Source of the DNA: Gordionus sp. m RMFG-2023
Taxonomy: Eukaryota; Nematomorpha; Gordioida; Chordodea; Parachordodidae
Assembly (NCBI RefSeq): GCF_954871325.1
Contig: NC_088778.1
Location: 29,559,120 to 29,623,119 of the forward strand
DNA length: 64,000 nucleotides
Direction of reading: 5' to 3'
The notes beneath the pieces are model-generated. The model saw nothing but the letters and a program-made list of their open reading frames with translations. It was not told the origin of the DNA and searched no databases. Both the position numbers and the translations under genes were made by a program. Positions within the stretch are counted from its first letter, which is position 1. Each line of letters opens with the position of its first letter. This document shows positions 49,501 to 61,500 of this stretch, piece after piece.

Positions 49501-52500
49501 CGAGAACCGGGCTAAGATAAAAGCCCTAAAGAGCATGTTCTCGGCCCACGTCCCAAATCTTGAATCCCTAGCTGGCGACAGCTCTAGTCGTCATCGCGAA
49601 AGCGATCACGATCGAAATAGAAACAACAGGGACAATTATGAGAGAGGGCCCAGGCGTCGAAGCCCATCCAGGGAAAGGAGGTTTGGGGAATTTTTACATG
49701 TTGTTTTTTCGTTTATTGCAATTTACCTTCTATTTATGGGAAAGGTTTTTAATAGAACTTGTTTTCCAAACACACTTCAAGCGAATATTATATTCGATTC
49801 ACATTTGCATATTTTTGAATACAAGTATGTTCCAAATATTTATAATACTAGTGTTGTTAAATGGATCGATTTTTTACAACAGTTTGATTAAGATTTTAGC
49901 CAAAATAATATTTCGCAAGCCTCGAGTCCTAGGGTTTCTTCTAGCTATGAGCCAAATTCCTTAGGTTTACATAACATTATTTGGTTTATAATCTTTATCG
50001 GGCCGTTTAAAAAAAATCCACCTGAATTGGGAAACAACTCTATCGTATTACAAATAATTCCAAAATTTCTGTTTAAAAATTAAATCATTGAAATGGTAAG
50101 GCATCTTGTGGAATCATCGTTATTTTATTCGTTTCAAAAAATTATACAAAAATTTTGAATCTTAGTAAGTAATCTAAATTCAATTCAAAATAAAAGGGGA
50201 AATCGAAGTTGTCGCGGATATTGTTAACGTTTTTGTTATAATTTAGTTTTTTTAAAAAAACTTAAGTGCCACCCCCGATTTATGAAATTTCTTTAATTCG
50301 TTTAAGATAACAGATTTTATAAACAAAAACCGTTTTATGTTTATAGTAGTTTAAAAGTCAAAAATGTTTTGACTTCAAAATTTACCGGACCCGTTTTTAA
50401 GACGGAAGGTATTAGAACGGATGCACTTTGAACATATATATCATTTTAAATGAGATTGACTTTTGACGGAACGGATGTAAAAAACGGATCCGTCTCCACT
50501 TTGAATGGCAGCCTAAGTTGAGTTATTACCGACGTCATAAATATTTTTATTTTATAATAGTTTTAGTTTGTTTATCTTTTTTAAAAAAGAGTTTGTACCA
50601 AATTAATGTTCGGTATCTGATTTAGTTTTATTTCATTGTCAATTTTCCTGGAGGGAATTCTAGACATTTAGAGAAAGGCTTCATTATATTTTATAAAATT
50701 CATCGGGAAAGAAAAATGAATGGCCTAATTTACAAAAAAAAAGTTCTATTAGAAGAAAAAGGGCGCAAAAGGAATCCTATCTATAAATAATAATTAATGT
50801 TAAAGGTCAACATCACCCGGCCCATTGTAATTTTCCATTAGGTGTTTTGGGCCCACTGGCCCTTTATTATTTTGCCACACCCCATAATAATATATTATGA
50901 GAAGATAAACGCATTAAATTTGCTTAATTATCTGTTTTTTAAAAAAAACATCATTTTCCAAAACTTCTAGTCTTCCCGTAAAAATATTTTGAACAATTTG
51001 CCAGGCCCTTACTCTGACCTTTTAAAAAGATGTTTAAAAAACTTTTGTAATGATTTTTTCTTTATTTAATTTTCGGTAAATTTTCAATACCTGTAAGAAT
51101 TCATAAAAATTTTGCTATATATTTTTTCTTATTTTATCTGTTTGCTTTTTTTATCTTATATATATTATATTATTATAATCAAGTTTAAGACAATTAAATA
51201 TTGAGTGTGCTAGGACATAGGGGTGTCACTAGTCTTTAAAATCTCAGTGGCCTCCAATACCCTTTTTTTAGCTAACATTTTCAAAATGAAAACTCATAAT
51301 TTTCGCGGCTCGAGCCCCTGCGCCTCCACCCAGGACCCGAGTGATAGCACGAACAGTGCCTTACAAGTTTTAAATCTTCCAATTATAAGCCGAATACATT
51401 TAAAATATCAATAAACATTATTTTTTTATAACACCCAAACAGGTACGATGACCGACGTAGAAAAGACAACTTTTATGATTCAGTCGACAAATATTACGAA
51501 GATCGAAAAAATAGACAATCAGAGAACGTACATTTAAAAAAATATATATATAATACAATATTTATTTAAATTTGAATCAGATTATTTTTAAATAATATAA
51601 TCTCAGGTTTGAAAAACGACATTTTAAAATCTTAAGTTTTCCTTTTTTTTAAAAAAATAAATAATGTTTTGAATTCATTTTAAACCACCTAAATAACAAA
51701 CAAAAAAGGGAAAAAAAGATTCCAGATGTTTCTTCGAAAGAAGTAACTTGGCCGATGGTAGAATAAAGACGGAAATTAAGTTCAAATAGTGTAAAATAAA
51801 TGTCAAATGACAACTGATTGGTACTTGACAGGTCTTTGGAATCTAATATTAAGTTCTAACTATAAAAGACAGGAAAAGATGTGCAAAAATATATTAAAAG
51901 TTATAAGTACATTTTGTAGAGTTTGAAAGTTTGCAAAAAAAATCCTTGAAGATCGTAAAATTGCTTATTTTAATTTTTGGGTAAAATTTGATCAATAATC
52001 CTGTTTGAGCTTTCGGTAAAAAAGATAGAGTTTTTTGTAAATTTTGAAGAACATTCCTAACTATGAAATTTTGTTCATAGATGTATAAAAAAACAAAAGA
52101 TCTTATTATACTTTATATAAATGGTCCATTGTAACAGTATGCTTAGTGATGTTATATATTTTTGTCTGGTAAATCGAAGGGTTAAATTGAATTACTTTTC
52201 CACCTTTTTTATATAATCCGAGCCATTTTTCAAATTTGGATTGGAGCAAAAGATGAAAAAAAATTCTTTCTTCTAAAGCTGCTGCACCGAAGAGTTGATT
52301 CTCCACCAAAGATTCGAAGAATTTAAATATGGAAGGCCAAAACATTCTATTAAACGTTTCGTGGTTTGGCTTGGCATTTATTAATTATTAGAAGTGTCAG
52401 ACACAATCTGATATGTTAGATGATTTATTTTTTTCAATACATCCAAGGATTTTTATGATTGAGATTAGTATCTTTAAAAGTTTTATAACATTGGGTAAAT

Positions 52501-55500
52501 TATTTTTCCTTACAAATTTTATATTACAATGTATCAGCGATATGAAACCCGTGAAATCCTGTTGCCACGAAAAAAACTCTTCCAAAGCTAAGTTGGGATA
52601 ATATCTTTTAGAGGTTATTGTCGATTCTCATTAGGATTCTTTAGAACAGTATTAAATGATTATCTCTATAAATACTTTAATATTGTGCTTTTACATTTTT
52701 TTTTATCACTGAATCATTAGTGGGAGATCTATGTGTTCAAATATTTCAAAAATCAGAATTTATACTAATTAATATATTCCTCATATCCAACATTTTTTTA
52801 TATGTAGTCTTATAAACGTGCATTCGAAATCATATTGTATATTTCATAAATAAGAATACCTAATATTTCGAAGTGGAATATATTTAATTTTTTTTTCTCT
52901 ATTCATTAAAAATGTTTACTTTTTTTCGTGTATTTAAATGATATGAAAGTATTCATAAATCCCAACGTTTTAAAACGCTCTCCTCAAATAAAATCCAATC
53001 CTTTTTTTCTAAAAAAATCAACGATTTTAAGATAAACTCTGAAATTATGTGACTCAAACAAATTTGAAAAAATAATCTCAAAAAACTAGATTTTTTGAAT
53101 ATATTCAAAATCAATTGATAAGTTTGAACTTTCGATTTCTATCGCAGTGTAATCCTTAATCACATAAACCCATTTTATATTTTTCGAAATAAAAAAAAGA
53201 CGAGAAGCCGATACAGGCCAGATTCCCCTCCAGCTTCATCTTATAGTGCTAAGAAGAGAATTCCGCAACATATACTGAAGAAATTGCGAGAAGCCCGGCA
53301 CAACAGTCGGAGTCGATCCCGAGGCGATACGCCTCCCCACTGGAAGGAGGCCCAAAAGAGATTGATCAAACTAGACCAGCTGATCAACGCCCCTCCAACT
53401 CCTCCGCGTCAGGTTAAGTTGACATCTGAAGCTCCTAACAAGGTTGAACACATTATTATTATTATTTTGAATATATAGGAGAATGTTCGCCAAATTATTC
53501 ATTCTTTTTTGCACATTGTTCTAGGATGTTCGCCGATTTTTTTTTGTGGGGAGAGTGACAAAACCTTCGTTATCAAATAATTTATCAGGTGTAGGTCCAA
53601 TTTTTAATTTTTAATACTTCCCTCATCACCTTAGTAGTTATATAAATCCTTTGGGATAGATCTAATTAATTAAATGCCATTATTTGTATTGGTTAGCTTT
53701 TCTTTTATTATTTATTCCATTTTTATATGAAAGTTTTGGCTTTAATTTTAAATTGAATCATGAAATTATATTTTTATTCGAAAGTTTTGGATTTAAATTG
53801 AATAAAAGAATTATTATTTTTGCATGAAAAAATTATATTAGAATTCGGCCCGTGGAACCGTAAATTCTAAATTTTATTCTAAGAAATTATTATACTTTTC
53901 GAAACAATTAGGAGGGCTAAAGTATTTTATTTATTTTTTTAAATAAATAAATTGGACAACAATGAAAAATATCTAGAAAAGAAATATAAATTATATATTT
54001 TTCTCCTAAATTAAATAATTCTTGTATTATTACTCTTAAATATTAATTAAATTTTTTTCAATTTTATATAATAAAAAAAATATATTAAATTTTAAAAAAT
54101 GTTTTCAATTTTACCTAAAATTTTAAATTTATAAAATAAAAAATAAAAATTCCAAAATATTAACTAACGATAAATAGAATAATATAATATTAAAATCTAA
54201 AAATTCCAAGAATCAATATTCTCACAATTATAATATAGAATTTAAACGATAATTGTGTTTTATCCCATAAAAGCGGTAAAATAGTTGTTAAAGAATAAGA
54301 TATAGTGTCATCTATCCACAGGTCACAGGAGAAGAGATATTATACACAAAACAATGAAGACGCATTACTACAAGTTACCCGTGAAATATTAGATATTTAT
54401 TTAAAATAGTGCAAGGAATACCAATTAATTAAAAGCAAAAGAAGTATTGGATTAGTTACCAATCCCATTATTTCAAAAGACCATAATTCTCGATGCCAAA
54501 TAAAAATTCAATTGAAATTGATTGCTAGTGTTATTAAACGTCTCGTTTAGAGCCTTTTTTTAAAAAACGGCTAACTCATTATTTTAGCCTGAACAAATCC
54601 TCGATTAACACCTATTGTTCCTAGGGTAAGAAAAGATATATTACACCAAAATATGAAGACATACTACTAACACTAGCATTCAATTTCAATTGCATTTTTA
54701 CTTGACATCGAGAATTATGGTCTTTTGAAATAATGGGATTGGTAACTAATCCAATACTTCTTTTGCTTTTCTTTAATTGGTATTCCTTGCACAATTTTAA
54801 ATAAATATATATTATTTCACGGGTAATATTGTAGTAGTGCGTCTTCATTGTTTATTGTAGAATGTCTCTTCTCCTATGACCTGAGGATAGATGACATTTA
54901 TGGATTGTGTCATATATATCTTCATCTTTAACAAATATTTTTACCGCTTTTATAGGATAAAACACAATTATCGTTTAAAGATTTTAAGTTATATTATTGT
55001 ACTTATCGTTAGTTAATATTATTTTAGAATTTATAAATTTTTATTTTATAAATTTCATAATCCATGTTTTTAAAATTTAATATATTTTTTTTTATAAAAA
55101 TGGGAAAAATTTAATTAATATTTAAGAATAATATACAAGAATTATTTAGTTTAGGAGGAAAATATATAATTTTTTTTCTTTTTTATTAAATAAATGAAAA
55201 GTATTACAATAAAAATTCTATAAACAAAATATGATTTTTAGAGAATAGATCCTAAATAATTTAAAAAAATTATCTGAAAAAAATATATTAAAAAAAGATT
55301 ATAACCATTAAAATTAATATAACACATCAAAATATATCTAACAAAATCTACAAATTATAATAATAAATTTATTAATTTGTTAGGATACATTGCCTTGTTA
55401 GGATACATTGCCTGATTTAACTAGGCAATGTGCACATTACCGAAATAACCAATTTACCCTAACTACCACTATAACAAATTGTCGAAAATAATCAGGCAAT

Positions 55501-58500
55501 ACGCTAACATATAGAGGGACCCTGAGTGAACCAGAATGAAACGCTATACCGTTATAAATATTTAAACCGTAATCTTTCCGATGTAATTATTTTTAGAGGG
55601 AGTAAAAAGAACCTCTATAAAAAAAAGGTTACACCAGTTTGAAGCTGTTTCAGCCAAAATAAAATAAATAATTTTACATTTTATTACATCTTATCCTTGT
55701 GGATTACATATTTTACCTTGTCTGCGTCGTAATTTATAATTATTAAATAGTGCTGTAAACATTTTTAAAAAAATCGAACGCGTTCAACGTTCATTGACAA
55801 AAATCGAACGCGTTCAACGTTCATTGATAAAAATCGAACGCGTTCACGTTCAAATTCAAAAAAAGGAACGCGTTCATTCAAAATTTTATGAAAAATTTTT
55901 TTTAAAATTTAATTTAATATAAATAAATGCCTTATATTTTTCAACACAATATATTAGCCATGATAAAAAAATAATAGTTTTATTTTGATAATATAATTAT
56001 AAATACAATATAATATAATAGAGCGATAAAAAAATAAATTTATAAAATTTTTTTCTTAATATTAAAATGCCTTATTATAATTAACTATATATGTATATAT
56101 TATGTAATTATTTTTACTTAGAACAATTAAAATAAATTATTAACTGGCTATATAGTTATACATATTATATAATATAAAATAATTAATGTTACAATCAGAT
56201 GTCTTTTTAAATTGGAGCTTGAAGATGTTGACACTGATATAATACTTTTTGGACACATTTTACATTTGGTAACTATTGAATTACCTTTTGATTTTAAAAC
56301 AGTGAAATATTTTTGATATTTGGGCCATGGTAATTCTAATTCATCTAATATTGAATTTTGATTTTCAGAATCTGATGATGAAATATTTATATCCATGCAA
56401 ATGCTAATCTATTAAATTAAAATATAAAATATTCAAATTAATAAACTTTAATCTTATCTTCTCTAGCAGTAGCACGTTATGGAACGTTAATTGCAATATG
56501 AAAGATGAAAAAGTAAAAACAGCTGATTAAAAAATATAAGTTTTTTATTAAAAAATTGGATTAAATATTAATTTTTCAAATAAATAAAAATATAAGACTT
56601 TTTTGTTAAAAAATGCGGATTAATATTAATTTTTCAAATAAATAAAAATAAAAAGTGTTTTTAAAATTGAACGAACGTAAAATTGAACGCGTTCATCAAA
56701 GAAAAGGAACGCGTTCACGTTCAAAGTTCGTCATAAAAAAAGCCGTTCATCACCTTTTTTCAAAAAACGAACTTCGTTCACGAACGCGTTCATTTTGAAC
56801 GCGTTCGTTCACAACACTATTATTAAATGAAAAAATATTTGCTTAATATCCATAAGAAGTATATATTAATTATTCACTATGACTTAAATTTATCCACAAT
56901 CTTTTAACTGCTTCTTATAGTATTAGAGCATTTATATTTCCTATATTTTAGTAAGAAAAATATCTAAATAACCTATTTTTGATTTGGGGATATTTAATTA
57001 ATCTAAAAAATCATCAGTTTTTATATTGGGAATCAAAAAAATTTATCCAAAATTATTTAAACTTGTTCTTATAGTACTTGCGGTTCCCGTAACACAAGTT
57101 TCTGTTAAAAGGGCTTTTTTGGGGCTAAAATTTGTGTTATCGCCATAACGAACAAATATGAAGCCACTTATATTAGAAAATATATTACTTAATAATAATA
57201 TATTTAGAAATGAGTTAAGATTCTAATTTCATCTATTTTATAAATAAACAATATTATTAACTTAAAAGTGATGGCAAAAATTTTAATATATAATATTTAT
57301 AATTTAAATCATTATACGATGGTGGTGTTGCTTCAGTAAAATAAAAATAATTTAGAAAAAAATTTATAATCATAATGAACCTTTGCAATTAGCTGAACCG
57401 AACCATAGCTTTATAAATTTTTTCTTAAGAACCTTGACCATTATAATATTTTGCATACTTGAACTGTTATAAATAAAGATTTCGGGTTAATATTTTTAAT
57501 AAATATAAACTATTCAGTCTATACACTTGATGCTTACTTAACTAGGATAAAAATATATATTTTTTATAATATAATTTATAAATTTTATGTTCTTATATTT
57601 TAACATATGATTAATTAAAATTATGCTGACGCTTATATTTATATATTATTATTTCTAACATATTTCATTGAATTTTCACTTTCTTATTATTAAATGAGAA
57701 TAAATTAGTTTTATAACTAAAATAAATGCTTAGGCAAGTATAAAAAATCATTTATAAAATAATATTAACTCTTTTGATGCTTTTATAAAAAATTTCTTAT
57801 CGTTTATTCAATTGTGAGTTTTTATAAAAAAAATAGAATAGCATCCGCTAGATAGCGTTTTATATATTATTAAAAAAATTAATTAAATTGTATTGGTTTT
57901 ACACTGGGGGAAAGGCACGACAGATGTAAAATTTGTAGTGAGATAAATAGAAGTATCTTGCAAAGGAAAAGAAACTGTATTATGTTTCTATTGATTTGGA
58001 GAATGCATTTGATAGAGTCGTGCGAGGTTACTAGATGGGCTTTGAGAAAATCAGGTGCAGAAGAATGGTTGGTTATGACACTGTTGATGGCAATGTATGT
58101 GGGAGCACAAACTGCGGTACAGACGGATGGTGGAAATAGTGAAATCTTTGAAGTGGAGGTAGGACTTCATTAGGAATCAGTGCTGAGTCCATTAAAATTT
58201 ATATTAGTAATGGATGTGATGGCTAGAGAGTTGCGTGAAAAACTTCGCTATTATATGCATATGACTTTGTATTAATGACAAACATTGATGGATAAAATTA
58301 GTAGATGGAAGATGGCTATGGAATCAAAGGGTCTGAAATGAATGCATTGGTGGAGATAATCTGAAAATGGAAGAATCTGGCAACTGGTTTTGTGTTATAT
58401 GTGGGAAATGAGTTTCTAGAAATTCAATCTAATGCACCAGATGCTAAAAATTACTGCATTAAAGATTTATCTCCAAAAAAAGGAAGTCTGATGTTAACAT

Positions 58501-61500
58501 AAATGCCCTTTATTTGTAGAACGTGCATTAAAGGATACTGATAACATAGAAAATGGTCCTTTGAATATTGGCAATGGGTTAACCCTGGGAAAAGTGGAAA
58601 GTTTTTCTTATTTTGGGGATATGCTAAACGTAGATGGTGGTGTAGATTCAGCTGCTGTTACTAGGATCAATTAATCATGGAAGAAGTTCTAATGGGGAAA
58701 TATTTAAGATGGACAATTAAACCGGATTGGAAAGAATAAAGATGAGGATGATTAGGTGGATGTGTGGGATATCTCTGAGAGAGAAAAACGGGCAAGGAAT
58801 TATAAACAAGAATGGGAATAATATTGATTAGAATGGTAATGTGAAGAAATAGACAAAAATGGTTTGGGTTTATAGAACGTAAGACATAAAAATGACTGGG
58901 TAAAGAGATACACCATGATGGAAGTAGGAGTATCAAGACCTCAAGGAAGTCTCAAGGTAACTTGGATGAAGGTGATATCGGCGGCTATGAGAAATTAATC
59001 TTACAAATATTGATGCTCAGAACGTCAAAAATGGAAAAGAAAAATCAGAGGGGAGCGAACCTGGGTAAATCTGGAAATCGCCATTAAACGAAGAAGAAAT
59101 TGTAGCTATAATATTAATAATAACTATAAAAAATTAAGGTTTATCTAAAAAAACAGGAAATATTGCATGGAAAATATCTTGGAAATAATGCTGTTGGTGA
59201 GGTTACTATAGTTAGCTTTGAGAATAGTTATGTCCAGACTCTGTCTTAGAAGCCTTCTCGAGAATCATTAAAGAGCTTGCAGATCATAAATCTTTGAAGA
59301 AGTAAAGTATAAGGCAAATAACCCAGGAATGTTAATGTGGTGTTGTGATGAAATATTAGGTGGTTAGCTGAGCGATATTTAGCAATAATTTATTATAACC
59401 GAGCAATATTAACGATTTAATAATGATTTTGTTATAATCATATTGTATCTTCAACTTTATTAATATATAATGTAGTAATCGCATATAAATCATGTATATA
59501 TATATATATAATATAGTTGTCACACTCTAAATCATTTAAAATATATTCTTAATAGCTATATATATAAACTATTTTTTGATCATTAATATAAAAATAATTA
59601 TCTGAAGGAAATATAAAAACAAGAAATTACTTAAGTTACGTGTTATATAAAAAGCCAAAATAAATAATATTAAAAATAAAACTAAATTGATTTTATTTTA
59701 AATTTACAAAAAAAAAATTAAAATTCTGACCCGGTTGATATAGCCGAGAAATTAAAATATTTAAATATTCTTAAATTAACAAATTTTATTATTTTTTTTA
59801 CCAATCGTTATCTCTTCCTTAGACATATGTCTCATTGCAGAACTTTAAAATTTTTGAAAAAATATAGGCAGCAAATTAAGAGCCCTTACATCTGTACCCA
59901 AAGAATTTTATTTTTTAAAAAACGAAAAATGTACAAATTACAATTTTAAAATATATTTATGCATTTTTTGGAGGGAACTTGTAGTCCCCCACCTTCGTTT
60001 TTTTATTGAATTATATATTAGGAATTTGTATAAATTAAAATAAAAAATTTAACAGATTTATTATGTGGTTATGATCGAACTATATTTGGTAAAATAATTT
60101 ATTATGTAGTTAGCCGAGAAATAATATTGTAATAAATGATTTATCATGTAACTTAGCCTTGCAATAGATAGGCACACCCCTTTTAATTTTAGTTTATAAG
60201 GTTTACACATTTTTTTTTAAATTTAAATAATCAAAACATTTGTTAAAAATGTTTTAAAAAAATTTTTTTTTTTAACTTATAAAATTTTATATATTTCATA
60301 ATGTAATTCAATACAAGCTTTATCAATAGTTTATAAATTTCGCGGGAAATGGATGTTATTAATGTGATAAAAATGAATGTACGTTCAATTACAAAATAAA
60401 AATGTTCTCGAGAGGTTAATTAAATTGATTATTTTTTTTATAACTTTGAAACAAAACAGGATGCTAAATTGTACCTTAATTACCTTGTTAATTTTCTTCC
60501 CTGAGTAACAAAGGGTTTGTCAGCTTCCTTTAAACCGCCAAGATATGCACTCCCATGGGGCGGGTCCTAGAAACCTGAAAAATGAATAATTATTATTATA
60601 CCGCATTGGCGTTAAAGTTTTAAAAGGGGTGATTTAAAAACTAAAATTGGGTCTTTTTTAAAAAAAAAACAGAGCATTCCTTCAAAAATTCACGCACCTC
60701 GCGATGAAGAAGATGGCCAAGATTTTTACCACAAATTTTACGGGGCCAAACAAACTGTCGCTACCGTCGAAACTTCATTCAACTCACCCGAGGACCAGGT
60801 GGACGCCGATCACGACAAGAGGCAGAAAATGTTACAGGCCTTTTGGCCCGAAGGTAAAATTATACCTTGCCCATAATCGATATCATTAAAGGGTAGTCAA
60901 ATCATATTTGATATAGCCGAAAAATAGAATCTAGACCCTTGCAAAGACATTTCTCAGATTCGGACCTAACGGGACTAAATTAAATGATTTAATAGAATGT
61001 AACTTTTGTAGATTGTGTTGTTATGAGTTTCTTTTGAATAGTTTTAGTTTACAAGTTACATTTTTAAAAAGGATTAGTAGTCGCAGCTACATTTCAAAAA
61101 TAACTTTTGTAACGTAATTTATTTATATAACCTAGTGGTCTTAAATGGCTTTTTAATAACGGCTAACCAAATATTTTAGCTAAATAATATTTCGCAAGCC
61201 TGGAGATTTTGCTCATAGATGGCAGAAAGGTTTTAGCTATTTAAAGAAAACTCGACAAATCGATTTATTCACTTAAATCTAAATAAATCATCTCTTTCTA
61301 TTTAGGTTGTTTAGAAAAGGCCATATATATGGCTGAGGTGTCCATTTTAAGAAGAAGATTTTGTTTTTAATTATCATTTTAATTTATAGTTAATAGAGAA
61401 AAAAATTATCAAAATATCTTTTTCGAGTTAATTACGACAAGTAAAAAAACAACTTTAAAAGCTTACAACATATTTTATACATAAATGAAAGTGTGTCACA

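Noticed and set aside
60704-60889. 61-codon plus-strand frame
   Set aside because: Shadow of exon 10 of the cyclophilin gene in another frame.
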